A stretch of 25,050 bases of DNA from 4484-232 sp964486555 (GCA_964486555.1 CAZANP010000025.1:1-25050), one strand, 5' to 3'; shown: positions 15,461 to 24,377, counted from the first letter of the stretch. The notes: generated from the letters alone by a model not told the origin. Numbers and translations are program-made.

Positions 15461-16537
15461 TCAGAGAACTGCTTCCTCTGTGTCAGGATCGAACAGATGA
15501 ATCCTGTCTTCGTTTGGGAACAGACTCACTTCTGTTCCTTCCCTAGGTACATCACCAGGCTCTGCAAATATCTTCACGAGCTCCCGCGTTTTATCCATCA
15601 TCACGTTTACTATAACATCCCTACCCAAAGGCTCCAGAACGTACACAACACCCTGTATGGCCCCTTCTTCTTTCCCTTCTTTTATAACAACATCCTCTGG
15701 TCGGAAGCCAAGGACGTACTTTTTGTTTTCATCTACCTCCACTTCTTTTGGGAGTTTTATTCTTGCTGTATCTCTTACAGCGTATTTCTTTTCTTCTATT
15801 GTGAAATCTCTCAAGAAGTTCATCGGAGGGTTACCAATGAAAGCAGCAACGAACATGTTCCTCGGGTTGTTGTAAATCTCATCTGGCGTTCCATATTGTA
15901 TCAACTTTCCCTGGTTGAAAACCGCGATTCTAGACGCCATGGTCATCGCTTCTGCTTGATCGTGCGTAACATATACGGATGTTATACCCAGATCTTCCTG
16001 AAGTTTCTTTATCTCCGCTCTCATCATCATTCTGAGCTTCGCATCCAGATTCGAGAGTGGTTCGTCAAAGAGTAACACCTTGGGCTCTTTGACGAGGGCC
16101 CTTGCAAGAGCAACCCTCTGCTGTTGTCCTCCAGATATTTGAGAAGGTTTTCTATCAAGCAAAGAATCTATCATCAGCTTTTTTGCGATTTGAACCACTT
16201 TTTTGCTGATTTCTTCTTTCGATAACCTCTTCGCTCTCAACGGGAAAGCTATATTTTCAAACACGTTCATATGGGGGTAAAGTGCATAATTTTGAAAGAC
16301 CATACCAATTTCCCTGTACTTTGGAGGGACATCGTTCATTAATATATCATCGAAGTATATCTCTCCATCGGTTGGTTTGTAGATACCTGCCAGGGTCAAG
16401 AGCGTTGTGGTCTTTCCACAACCAGATGGCCCAAGGAGTGCCACGAATTCTCCATCGTTCACATCGAAAGATATACCATCAACGGCCTTTACCTTCCCGA
16501 AATATTTTTTCAAGTTCACAACCCTTATTTCAGGCAT
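15461..16537 (-). CDS. Carbohydrate ABC importer ATPase (MalK/UgpC/MsmK type)
   Basis: This 358-residue ATPase has Walker A GPSGCGKT (36-43), Q-loop MVFQNYALYP, signature SGGQQQRVALARAL, Walker B VLLFDEPLSNLD and the switch His in VTHDQAEAM. A C-terminal OB-type (TOBE) regulatory domain from about residue 235 contains GFRPEDV and ends HLFDPDTEEAVL. It energises the two permeases upstream. Its ATG overlaps the stop of the preceding permease by one base (TGATG), so it is translationally coupled. Full-length for the CUT1 subfamily. Having its own ATPase in the operon suggests a dedicated, not shared, transporter. Confidence 0.95.
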   Translation of the reverse strand: MPEIRVVNLKKYFGKVKAVDGISFDVNDGEFVALLGPSGCGKTTTLLTLAGIYKPTDGEIYFDDILMNDVPPKYREIGMVFQNYALYPHMNVFENIAFPLRAKRLSKEEISKKVVQIAKKLMIDSLLDRKPSQISGGQQQRVALARALVKEPKVLLFDEPLSNLDAKLRMMMRAEIKKLQEDLGITSVYVTHDQAEAMTMASRIAVFNQGKLIQYGTPDEIYNNPRNMFVAAFIGNPPMNFLRDFTIEEKKYAVRDTARIKLPKEVEVDENKKYVLGFRPEDVVIKEGKEEGAIQGVVYVLEPLGRDVIVNVMMDKTRELVKIFAEPGDVPREGTEVSLFPNEDRIHLFDPDTEEAVL

Positions 16538-17397
16538 CAGCCCTTCACCCCTCCGATGGTAAGCTTGATCATGTATTTGCTGACCAGGAAGTAAAGAATC
16601 AACGTTGGAATGACGTAGAAAAGGCCAATAGCGGTTACCAATCCATAATCCACGAATCTAAAATCTCCGATGATGGATTTCACGTACTTTGAAAGTGTCC
16701 ACGTTTCCTGAGTGAATATGAATGTGTTCACGAAGATGAATTCAGACCAACCCGAAAGGAATCCAAAGACGGCTGTAACAGCCATTCCTGGTTTGACAAG
16801 CGGTAGGATTACCCTCCACCAAACCTTCATTCTCCCATATCCATCAATGAGGCCTGCCCATTCCAATTCCCAGGGAATACCATCGTAGAAACCTTTCATT
16901 ATCCATGTCCCCCATGGTATTTCGAGGGATGCTTTTAAAAGAATGACTCCTATGAGCTTATCCAAAAGTCCTGTTACCTTGAGAACGTAAAAGACCGCAA
17001 CGAGCAAAGATATCGTTGGAAAAGCGTGAAGAACCAACACGAACTTCATCGTGAAGCTTCTTCCTCTGAAATTGTATCGTGAAAGAGCGTATCCTCCCAT
17101 GCTGGTGATCAGAATCTCGATACCCATGACACCAAGCGCAACCCACAGTGTGTTGAGGGTCGCTTTCCATATGTTCGGATACCCCTCCATCGTTTCCCAC
17201 AGAAATCTCCAATTCTTGATGGTGAACTGGGTTGGTATAAAACCCCGCACCACATCCACGCTGAAGGATCTTATTATGAGCCACAGGTATCCTAGGATGA
17301 TGGGAAGTGTCACTACTATCAAAATTATGAAGATGACAGTGTTCAAGATTTTTTCACTGTTTTTCTGGAAGAACGTTAGTTTGAATTCTCTCTCCAT
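16537..17397 (-). CDS. Carbohydrate ABC importer permease (MalG type, CUT1)
   Basis: This 286-residue permease has six predicted TM helices. TM1 is near residues 14-43, after a cytoplasmic N-terminus of about 13 residues. The EAA loop contacting the ATPase is visible as EWAGLIDGYGRMKVWWRVILPLVKP. The final helix is followed by KYMIKLTIGGVKG, the typical MalG-type tail. It is separated from the preceding permease by one base and overlaps the ATPase start by one. It pairs with the MalF-type subunit to form the channel in the inner membrane. Confidence 0.94.
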   Translation of the reverse strand: MEREFKLTFFQKNSEKILNTVIFIILIVVTLPIILGYLWLIIRSFSVDVVRGFIPTQFTIKNWRFLWETMEGYPNIWKATLNTLWVALGVMGIEILITSMGGYALSRYNFRGRSFTMKFVLVLHAFPTISLLVAVFYVLKVTGLLDKLIGVILLKASLEIPWGTWIMKGFYDGIPWELEWAGLIDGYGRMKVWWRVILPLVKPGMAVTAVFGFLSGWSEFIFVNTFIFTQETWTLSKYVKSIIGDFRFVDYGLVTAIGLFYVIPTLILYFLVSKYMIKLTIGGVKG

Positions 17398-17398
17398 A

Positions 17399-18283
17399 TC
17401 AATCCACCTCTATTCTGGGTCTTTCCATCAGGGCTTCAAATCCAAAAGCTTTCAGATAAAGAAGTGCTGCGATGATACCTATTATGACCAGAATGACGGA
17501 GAGAGCTGCCCCGTAACCGAATCTGAAGTTCTGGAAAGCTGTGTGATAGGTGTAGAGAGCCCAGACCTCTGTTTTAAAAGCAGGACCTCCATCTGTGATG
17601 ATCAAGATATATTCGAAGGAGGTGAGAAGGGAGAGTGTTTGATAAGCCGTCACGAACAGAATCTGCCATTTTATCATGGGAAGTGTGATCCTTCTCACGA
17701 TAGTAAACCAACTTGCGCCATCTATCATCGCTGCTCTGAAATAATCAACGGGAATCGATTTGATGGAAGCTGTGAAGATCAGCATGCCCATGGATGCTCC
17801 AATGAAACCGTTTGCGAATATTATCATGAGCATTGGAGCGGAATGAAGCCAATCCTGAGGAGGTAGGTTGAAAAGAGCCCTTATGTTGTTCACAAGACCA
17901 TACTTTGTAGGATCGAATATCCACATCCATAGAAGTCCGTAAACAACCGATGGGGTGAGTCTTGGAAGCATCCATAGGGATCTGAAAAAAGATCCCCATC
18001 TGTCACTTATGGTGGTTGTGAGGATTGAGAGAAGAAGCGCCATTCCAACGTTGAAGAATCCAAGGGTTGCGAAGGTGTATATCAAGGTGTTCTTGAGAAC
18101 CTTCGGTATCAAAAAATCTGTCGCAAGATCGAAGTAATTTTGAAGCCCCACGAAATTCCATTGGAACATGTAGTCCATGCTGGTTAGAGAAAGAATAACT
18201 GTCAGAACAACTGGAATAGCGAAGAATATGGTGACGAGTACAAACATAGGAGATAAAAAAATAGCGGGCTTGCTGATCTTCAC
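17399..18283 (-). CDS. Carbohydrate ABC importer permease (MalF type, CUT1)
   Basis: This 294-residue permease has six TM helices, with TM1 about residues 8-34 (IFLSPMFVLVTIFFAIPVVLTVI). The EAA loop is DYFRAAMIDGASWFTIVRRITLPM. The segment FNFVG/WNFVGLQNYF after TM1 is typical of UgpA/MalF-like proteins. GTG 18283 follows GGGGGT. It is the first gene after the binding-protein gene, from which a 13-bp hairpin separates it. It forms the membrane channel with the MalG-type subunit. Confidence 0.94.
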   Translation of the reverse strand: MKISKPAIFLSPMFVLVTIFFAIPVVLTVILSLTSMDYMFQWNFVGLQNYFDLATDFLIPKVLKNTLIYTFATLGFFNVGMALLLSILTTTISDRWGSFFRSLWMLPRLTPSVVYGLLWMWIFDPTKYGLVNNIRALFNLPPQDWLHSAPMLMIIFANGFIGASMGMLIFTASIKSIPVDYFRAAMIDGASWFTIVRRITLPMIKWQILFVTAYQTLSLLTSFEYILIITDGGPAFKTEVWALYTYHTAFQNFRFGYGAALSVILVIIGIIAALLYLKAFGFEALMERPRIEVD

Positions 18284-18307
18284 AGCTGATACCCCCCGAT
18301 TGATTCA

Positions 18308-18337
18308 AAGGTGGATCCCCTTCAGGGGATCCACCTT
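18308..18337 (-). terminator. Intercistronic hairpin after the sugar-binding-protein gene
   Basis: A 13-bp perfect stem (AAGGTGGATCCCC with GGGGATCCACCTT, four-base loop) lies 13 bases after the binding-protein stop and 25 bases before the permease start. No long U-tract follows (TTTGAATC), so partial termination or 3'-end protection of the upstream message is likely. Either would let the binding protein be made in excess over the permeases. Confidence 0.65.
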
Positions 18338-18349
18338 GTTGCATTTCAA

Positions 18350-19690
18350 TCACTCCTCGACGATAACAACCCTGTCTTTCAGCTGGTTCTTGAGTCTTTT
18401 TGCAATGTCATCCACGGCTTTTCCAGGGAGTGTTCCTCCTTCAACTGCAGAGAGTCCATCGAATATTATCCTGTTGAATTCGTTGAATCTGTCATCGTTC
18501 GGTATGAACGAAGAGAATGGCAGAAGTTTCGTTCCTTCGACCATTATGAAGTTCTTCTTGTACTCTGGGAACACCGTTTCCTGCCATCTGATTGGGAGGT
18601 GTCCACTCTCTATAGCGTGCCTGAAATTGAGTTTTGGATCGGTAGCGAGCGTTATTATGAGGAATGCAAGGTCTGGATATTTCGTATGAGAAGGTATCAT
18701 GTAAACGACTGGGTGAGACAATGTGTTGGGTTTACCCTCAGCTGTTGCCTTAGGTGTTGGAGCTACCAGGAACATTTCCTGGAGTTCTTCGTCCGTTTTT
18801 CCGTAGTCCTTAATCCACTCAGCCCAGTTCCATGTACCACCCATCCATGCAAGAACTTTTCCACCTGTTACATCCTTATGCACGGAGCTCCATGGAGTTC
18901 CTATCATCGTCTTGGGCGTTATCTTCCAGACGTTCGTCAGGTTGTAGAAGAATTCGTACACCTTGTACATTTCCTTCTTGTTGAAGACGAAGACACCTTT
19001 TTCTTCGTCGTAGAAATCAACACCGAAGCTTGTGAATATCTGGAAGTAGTCGATTCCCATCTTTGGCCTGTGATAGAGTCCCCATTCTACCAATCCCTTA
19101 TTGACAGCCTCTTTTGCAACCTCAACGAAATCGAACAGTGTGAATTCACCTTTTCTTATTTTTTCAGGCAAAGCGTTGATCTCTTCATCACTCCATCCGA
19201 GTTTCTTCAGAACTTTTTTGTTTATGTAGAACGGCCTTGCTTCTGTATCCTGAGGTACCGCGTATATCTTTCCAAGGAACTTCGTGGATTCCCAAAGGGA
19301 TGGTATTATGTCGTAGTAAACCTCGCCCCAGTACTTTTTGATGTAATCATCCAATGGAAGGATGTAACCTGCTTTTGCCCAAGCTCCTATATCATCGTGA
19401 CCAGAACAGAGAATATCGAATTTCTGCTTTGCTTGGAATCCAAAGATGACCTTCTGTTTGAAATCTTCCCATGACGTTGTGTTGAAGAAACCTTCGAGTT
19501 TAACTCTGATATCCGCTCCTGAATCTTCAAGTATCTTGTTCAACCTCTCAACAGCCGCTTTGAGGTTTTCGAATCTGTAGTAAGATGGATTGTCTGGTCC
19601 AACTGTCCATGCAGTTATGGTTATGGTCTTTACGGAGAAGAACGTAACAGCTGCAAGAAGCATTAAAGCTATTAATAGAAGCTTCTTCAT
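18350..19690 (-). CDS. Carbohydrate ABC importer substrate-binding protein (family 1 extracellular)
   Basis: This 446-residue protein has a signal peptide (MKKLLLIALMLLAAVTFFS; no lipobox Cys seen). TITAWTVGPDNPSYYRFENL is the start of the mature family-1 fold. Landmarks include KIYAVPQDTEARPFYINKKVLKKLG (hinge region), GKVLAWMGGTWNWAEW, and the C-terminal AVEGGTLPGKAVDDIAKRLKNQL. It captures a sugar outside the membrane and delivers it to the two permeases. It starts at ATG 19690 after a GGGGGGAGAGG box. Gene order (binding protein, F, G, ATPase) resembles Thermotoga carbohydrate importers such as the reported myo-inositol one. With the isomerase downstream, a polyol or monosaccharide is plausible but unproven. 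Confidence 0.93.
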   Translation of the reverse strand: MKKLLLIALMLLAAVTFFSVKTITITAWTVGPDNPSYYRFENLKAAVERLNKILEDSGADIRVKLEGFFNTTSWEDFKQKVIFGFQAKQKFDILCSGHDDIGAWAKAGYILPLDDYIKKYWGEVYYDIIPSLWESTKFLGKIYAVPQDTEARPFYINKKVLKKLGWSDEEINALPEKIRKGEFTLFDFVEVAKEAVNKGLVEWGLYHRPKMGIDYFQIFTSFGVDFYDEEKGVFVFNKKEMYKVYEFFYNLTNVWKITPKTMIGTPWSSVHKDVTGGKVLAWMGGTWNWAEWIKDYGKTDEELQEMFLVAPTPKATAEGKPNTLSHPVVYMIPSHTKYPDLAFLIITLATDPKLNFRHAIESGHLPIRWQETVFPEYKKNFIMVEGTKLLPFSSFIPNDDRFNEFNRIIFDGLSAVEGGTLPGKAVDDIAKRLKNQLKDRVVIVEE

Positions 19691-19747
19691 ACCTCTCCCC
19701 CCTTCTTAAGGAATTTGTTTTTTCGAATGCTTTCGTTCTTTTACGAT

Positions 19748-19776
19748 ATGATACTCTTTGGTCCTTCAAATAGCAA
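19748..19776 (-). promoter_or_regulatory. Sigma-A-type promoter for the carbohydrate importer operon
   Basis: The minus strand has TTGCTA (19776-19771), a 17-base spacer, then TATCAT (19753-19748). The start would be near 19741, about 50 bases before ATG 19690. A second candidate, the extended -10 TGTTATAAT at 19858-19850, lies just after the oppF stop and could give a longer leader. The whole interval 19691-19870 is otherwise non-coding and AT-rich. Confidence 0.6.
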
Positions 19777-19797
19777 ACTCTATTTTCGGTAGTTATT

Positions 19798-19813
19798 TCA
19801 TTCTCTGGAATGA
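19798..19813. promoter_or_regulatory. Candidate operator dyad upstream of the sugar importer promoter
   Basis: TCATTC and GAATGA form a perfect six-base dyad around TCTG, 22 bases upstream of the -35. A second near-perfect 14-base palindrome (ATATTCCGAAATAT, 19823-19836) is next to it. Either could bind a regulator; no regulator gene is adjacent. AT-rich sequence makes chance dyads common. Confidence 0.25.
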
Positions 19814-19870
19814 TTTCTCCTTATATTCCGAAATATTCTCTCTATATTAATTATAACACTCCCTTTTTCC

Positions 19871-21043
19871 TCATTTTGTCTCCCCCGTTACCACATAACA
19901 TGCTACCCCGTGATTTGGTCCAACTTCCTTTAAAGGAGGATGATCGTTGTTCTTACAAAATTCCGTTGCTATCGGGCATCTATCATAGAATCTACATCTT
20001 GGTGGAGGATTTATAGGCTTTGCTACAGATCCCTTTATATCCGGCTCCCCTCGTTTATATTCTGGATCTGGAACTGGGACTGCTGCCAAAAGAGCTTTCG
20101 TGTAAGGGTGCAGAGGATGTTTCAAAACCTCCTCTATGTCACCCTCTTCAACGATTTTTCCAAGGTACATAACGACTATCCTATTTGCCATGTACCTTGC
20201 CACTGCGAGATCATGGGTTATATAGAGGTAGCTCATATCCAGCTCTTCAGCAAGCTTCAGCATGAGTTTCATGATGCCTGTTCTTATAGAGACATCGAGC
20301 ATCGATGTTGGCTCATCGGCAACGACGAATTTTGGTTTTAGAATCAAAGCTCTTGCAATGGCAACTCTTTGTCTCTGCCCTCCTGATAGCTCGTGAGGAA
20401 ATCTGAACATGAAAGTTTCTGGAGGGGTTAATCCAACATTTGATAGCATTTCCGCTACCATTTCTTCTCTTTCTTTGAGAGATCCTATGTTGTGTATATT
20501 CAAAGGTTCTGCGATGATGTCGAATATGGTCATCCTTGGGTTCAAGGACTCGTATGGATCCTGAAAGATCATTTGGACTTCTCTTCTCAAATTGATGATC
20601 CTGTCTTTTCTATCCTCGATGAAAGAGTTTATGAATCTATCTTCAGACTTCTTGTATTCATCGAAAAATCGTTCAGCATATTTCCTATCCACTCCATTCA
20701 GATTTTTGATTTCGCTTTCTGACATGTTTTTGAACTTCTCCAGATACATCTTCCTAACATAATCCTTTGCTTTCTTTTCATGCCCAAACAAATAGGGGGT
20801 GACGTCTTCTCCTTCCATTATGACCCTCCCACCAGAAGGTTCGTAGAGTCCCACTAATATCTTCCCAGTTGTCGTTTTTCCACAGCCAGATTCACCAACA
20901 AGTGCTAGAGATTCTCCCTTTTTGATGCTGTAAGATACACCATCCACTGCATGGACGAACAACTTCACTTTCCTGAACAGTTTCCTTTCAGCGGGAAAGA
21001 GTTTTTTTAGGTTTTCTACCCTCAGTATCTCATCATTTTTCAT
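19871..21043 (-). CDS. oppF: Oligosaccharide/peptide ABC importer ATPase (OppF/DppF type) with extra helical insert
   Basis: This 390-residue ATPase has Walker A GESGCGKT (50-57), Q-loop MIFQDPYESLNPRM (Gln 161), signature LSGGQRQRVAIARAL, Walker B FVVADEPTSMLD and switch His in ITHDLA. The C-terminal oligopeptide domain has the Cys-rich CRFYDRCPIATEFC...ACY pattern of Opp/Dpp ATPases. Between the first beta region and the Q-loop (about residues 88-150), some 50 charged, helix-forming residues are inserted relative to typical OppF. Overlapping oppD by 11 bases, it closes the importer operon. In Thermotogales such Opp-type systems often carry oligosaccharides rather than peptides; this one's substrate is not decided. 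Confidence 0.92.
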   Translation of the reverse strand: MKNDEILRVENLKKLFPAERKLFRKVKLFVHAVDGVSYSIKKGESLALVGESGCGKTTTGKILVGLYEPSGGRVIMEGEDVTPYLFGHEKKAKDYVRKMYLEKFKNMSESEIKNLNGVDRKYAERFFDEYKKSEDRFINSFIEDRKDRIINLRREVQMIFQDPYESLNPRMTIFDIIAEPLNIHNIGSLKEREEMVAEMLSNVGLTPPETFMFRFPHELSGGQRQRVAIARALILKPKFVVADEPTSMLDVSIRTGIMKLMLKLAEELDMSYLYITHDLAVARYMANRIVVMYLGKIVEEGDIEEVLKHPLHPYTKALLAAVPVPDPEYKRGEPDIKGSVAKPINPPPRCRFYDRCPIATEFCKNNDHPPLKEVGPNHGVACYVVTGETK

Positions 21044-22034
21044 CGAATGTCACCACCTCGCCTGGTTTCAGAGGATTAAAACACGCAATAAAATGACCTG
21101 GTTCGATTTCTTCATATGGTGGTTCTTTCTCAAGGCACTCCTTGGTCGCTCTTGGACACCTTGGCGCGAATCTACAACCTTTTGGCGGGTTTAAAAGATC
21201 AGGAGGTTCTCCTGGTATAGTTGTAAGTTCTGTTTTCTCACCTGCAACAGAGGGAAAAGCGTGCATCAAGCCATAAGTGTATGGATGAGCAGGTTTTTTA
21301 AATATCGTCACCGAATCGGCATATTCAACGAACTTACCAGCGTACATGACCGCTATTTTGTCACTCACCTCCGCTATAACCGCTATATCGTGCGATATGT
21401 ATATCATGGCCATGTTCAGCCTTTTCTGTATCTTCTTCATTTCCTTCAAAATTCTATCTTGAACGATGACATCTAGAGCTGTGGTGGGTTCATCAGCGAT
21501 GATTATCCTTGGATCACATGCGAGGGCCATGGCTATAATGGCTCTTTGTTTCATTCCACCACTGTATTGATGAGGATATTGATCCATACGCCTTGGATCC
21601 AGCCCCACCAGTCTGAAAAGTTGCGCTACCTTTTCCCTGGCTTTATCTATAGACATGTTGGGATAGTGATTCAACAAAGCTTCAACTATCTGATCACCAA
21701 CTTTGTAGACGGGATTCAAGGAATTCATGGCAGCTTGAAATATCATGGATATGCCTTTCCACCTGTATTTCCTCATTTCAGATTCTGAAAGTGTTACCAG
21801 ATCGACCTCTCCGTTCCCATCGTTGAAAAAGACATGACCTCCCATGAATTCCGCATTATCAGGTAATAGTCTTAATATGGTCATGGAAACTGATGTTTTC
21901 CCACAACCAGATTCACCAACTATCCCGAGGGATTCTCCCTCCTCAAGGTCGAAAGATATTCCATCGACGGCCTTAACGTATCCCATCTTGGTTCTATAGT
22001 ACATTTTAAGATCCTTAACGGATAGAACCTTCAC
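21033..22034 (-). CDS. oppD: Oligosaccharide/peptide ABC importer ATPase (OppD/DppD type)
   Basis: This 333-residue ATPase has Walker A GESGCGKT, Q-loop MIFQAAMNSLNPVYKVG (the usual QDP is QAA here, as in many DppD-like proteins), signature YSGGMKQRAIIAMAL, Walker B IIIADEPTTALD and switch His in ISHDIAV. The C-terminal domain has CRFAPRCPRATKEC...ACF, the Cys pattern of this family. GTG 22034 is chosen because GAGGTGA lies six bases upstream; GTG 22043 lies within that box. It starts five bases after the oppC stop and overlaps oppF. It forms a heterodimer with OppF to power permeases B and C. Confidence 0.92.
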   Translation of the reverse strand: MKVLSVKDLKMYYRTKMGYVKAVDGISFDLEEGESLGIVGESGCGKTSVSMTILRLLPDNAEFMGGHVFFNDGNGEVDLVTLSESEMRKYRWKGISMIFQAAMNSLNPVYKVGDQIVEALLNHYPNMSIDKAREKVAQLFRLVGLDPRRMDQYPHQYSGGMKQRAIIAMALACDPRIIIADEPTTALDVIVQDRILKEMKKIQKRLNMAMIYISHDIAVIAEVSDKIAVMYAGKFVEYADSVTIFKKPAHPYTYGLMHAFPSVAGEKTELTTIPGEPPDLLNPPKGCRFAPRCPRATKECLEKEPPYEEIEPGHFIACFNPLKPGEVVTFDEK

Positions 22035-22039
22035 ACGGA

Positions 22040-23032
22040 TCACCTCTTCCTGAGCCTTGGATTGATAATTTCTTCGAGCCCTCTACCGAGGAAGTAGAAA
22101 GCGGAGCAAAGGAGTGTTATGGAAACACCAGGGGGAACCCAAAGCCACCAATACCTTGCAATGAAGCTTCCTATGAGGTACCCATTGGCTTGAGCTGTAT
22201 GGATGATTATCCCCCAGGACATCCTTATATTCACAAGACCAAGGAAGGAAAGAACCGCCTCTGAAAATATGGCGCTCGTCACACTGAACATCATGTAAAG
22301 GAAAGAGAGTGGCAATATGTTAGGGATGATGTGTTTGAATATGATGTAACTGTCACTCGCTCCCGCAGATTTTGCAGCCTCTATAAACGGCCTGACCTTA
22401 ACCGTCAGAGCTTGTGCCTTCAAAACGATAGTTATCGAACCGAAACCTGAAACGAGTCCTATTATCAGAGCGAGCTTAAACAAAGTGAGTTCAAGAAAAG
22501 CGCTTAAGACCATGAGTAATGCCAGAAGTGGGAACAACATTACGATGTCGGCAAGCCTCATGAAGAATGTATCCACAACTCCTCCAAAGTAAGCAGATGC
22601 AGCTCCTATTATCGTTCCTATGATTACCGTTATGAGAGCTGCGGTTATCCCAAGAACGAATTCTCTGGGGGTGCTGTACATCAGCTGAGACAGAACATCC
22701 CTTCCAAGAGGGTCCGTCCCAAGAGGGTGTTTCAAAGATGGCGGAGAAGGGTGAGAGTATATAGTTGCATCGAATCCTATTATTGGATCATACGGCGTAT
22801 ACATGTCGTAAAGGTCCATATCGTTTTTCCAATAGAGATTTTTCATTATAACGGGATACAGCGGATAGAGCGCTCCAAAAATAGCGAAGAATATGATAAC
22901 GCCCAGACCAAACAGGGCAATTTTTTTCTCCTTGAAAAGTTCCCAATTTTGCCTGAAACTTCTCATCCACAACTTCAACCTTATTTTCCAAAGAGGTTCC
23001 TTCATGACGCTTTCAACACTCGTGTTCGCCAC
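22040..23032 (-). CDS. oppC: Oligosaccharide/peptide ABC importer permease (OppC/DppC type)
   Basis: This 330-residue permease has TM1 at about residues 42-62 (FGLGVIIFFAIFGALYPLYP) after a cytoplasmic head. A large external loop with HPLGTDPLGRDVLSQLMYS, the hallmark of OppC/DppC, is followed by five further helices. The EAA-type loop is FIEAAKSAGASDSYIIFKHIIPNIL. GTG 23032 follows AGGAGG seven bases upstream, 12 bases after the oppB stop. It pairs with OppB. The loop between TM1 and the GTDPLGRD motif is fairly long (about 45 residues), as in oligosaccharide-type systems. Confidence 0.93.
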   Translation of the reverse strand: MANTSVESVMKEPLWKIRLKLWMRSFRQNWELFKEKKIALFGLGVIIFFAIFGALYPLYPVIMKNLYWKNDMDLYDMYTPYDPIIGFDATIYSHPSPPSLKHPLGTDPLGRDVLSQLMYSTPREFVLGITAALITVIIGTIIGAASAYFGGVVDTFFMRLADIVMLFPLLALLMVLSAFLELTLFKLALIIGLVSGFGSITIVLKAQALTVKVRPFIEAAKSAGASDSYIIFKHIIPNILPLSFLYMMFSVTSAIFSEAVLSFLGLVNIRMSWGIIIHTAQANGYLIGSFIARYWWLWVPPGVSITLLCSAFYFLGRGLEEIINPRLRKR

Positions 23033-23044
23033 TCTTATCCCTCC

Positions 23045-24351
23045 TCAATACCTTATCCTCGGATCTAAGAAAGCATACAGAATGTCCGCCACGAGGTGAG
23101 CAATCAGAACGAATATTCCTGTGAAAACAAGGAGCCCCACCAGAAGAGGTATATCCTGCGAGTTCAGAGCCTCAAGGTATGTGAGTCCCATTCCCGGCCA
23201 GGAGAACATGGTTTCCGTTATGATACCCCCACTCATTGTGAAACCAAGACTTATAACGAAATTCGTTATCAATGGAAGAAGGGCATTCCTCGCAGCATGT
23301 TTATCCCTCACAACTTTATCGGGTAATCCTTTTGCCTTAGCGGTCGTTATATAGTCTTCCCTCACAATCTCAAGCATGGTATCTCTCATGACGAGCATNN
23401 NNNNNNNNNNNNNNNNNNNNNNNNNNNNNNNNNNNNNNNNNNNNNNNNNNNNNNNNNNNNNNNNNNNNNNNNNNNNNNNNNNNNNNNNNNNNNNNNNNTC
23501 GTTATATAGTCTTCCCTCACAATCTCAAGCATGGTATCTCTCATGACGAGCATGCTACCAGCGAAACTCAAAAGCGTGAGTGTCAGGATTGGAAGAACCA
23601 TGTGCTTTACTATATCGAGTCCATAAATCCCAATACCACTTCTTCCCCAAAGGACAAGGGCAACGATGATACTCGCTGTGAGAGTTCCCCAAACTGTTAT
23701 CCTTTTTGCCATCAAAGTTTTCTGGAAAGAAGCAACGATCAGAGCAACAAGAAGGGCCAGAAGGATCCAAAAACCTGTGAGAAGAAGCCTCAGAAACACC
23801 GTGTTGGAATCTATAGGAGCTGTTCTCCATAGATTGGGTTCTATGAACTGGTTCAGAGGAAGAAGCTTTAGAGTGACAGCGAAAAGCCAGATGTTGAATA
23901 TGGCAAGAAGAGGAGTGAATATGGTCCAGAAAACTATCCCAACGAAAGTTGCCGCTTTATCAACGAATTTTCCTCTCTTCCACGCTATTCTCTTACCCAG
24001 GTTATAACCGACGCTGTAGGAGACGAGAGTTGCCGTCATGAAAAGAAAAAGGGTTCTTGGAAGTCTCTCTTTTATTATATCCGTGACTTTTCTTGGATAG
24101 TAAAGGAAAGATGTTCCCAGGTCAAACTTCAAAAAATTTTTCATGTAATATAGGTATCTTATAAATGGTGGCTTGTCGAGTCCGAACTGCTGTTTTATCT
24201 TTTCCCTGATCTCAGGTGTCAATTTTGGATTCATCACGTACTGACTCGCGAAACTTCCAGGCATGGCTTCCATAAGCCAGTAAACAATGGTGACATATAT
24301 AAAAAGAAGTATAACTATTTGCAGAGTCCTTTTTCCAATGTATTTGAGCAT
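23045..24351 (-). CDS. oppB: Oligosaccharide/peptide ABC importer permease (OppB/DppB type), split by a false gap
   Basis: The start (MLKYIGKRTLQIVILLFIYV, TM1) has GAGGAGG upstream. The external region has the OppB hallmark REKIKQQFGLDKPPFIRYLYY, and the membrane helices follow. The EAA-type loop is REDYITTAKAKGLPDKVVRDKHAARNALLPL. The coding sequence is cut by 100 N, but the 55 bases before and after the gap are identical and fit the same codons. Removing the N and one copy (155 bases) gives a continuous frame of 384 codons, 383 residues, with no missing sequence. The length is somewhat long for OppB (about 310-340) because of an extended loop after TM2 (KRIAWKRGKFVDK...IEPNLWRTAP). Confidence 0.9.
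23344..23553. repeat. Perfect 55-base direct duplication flanking a 100-N gap (contig-end overlap)
   Basis: Bases 23344-23398 and 23499-23553 are the same 55-base sequence (beginning TCGTTATATAG and ending ACGAGCAT). One copy abuts each side of the N run 23399-23498. This is what two overlapping contig ends look like after being scaffolded without merging. It is not a biological repeat. Confidence 0.95.
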
Positions 24352-24377
24352 CTTTCTACCTCCTCTTCAGATTTTAA

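Noticed and set aside
16282..19474. Long open frames on the plus strand opposite the sugar-importer genes
   Set aside because: They are antisense to well-supported ABC genes, have low-complexity, Phe/Ser/His/Arg-rich translations, and lack ribosome binding sites or known motifs.
23344..23398. 55-base direct repeat as a mobile-element target duplication
   Set aside because: There is no element between the copies, only N, and collapsing it restores oppB exactly in frame.
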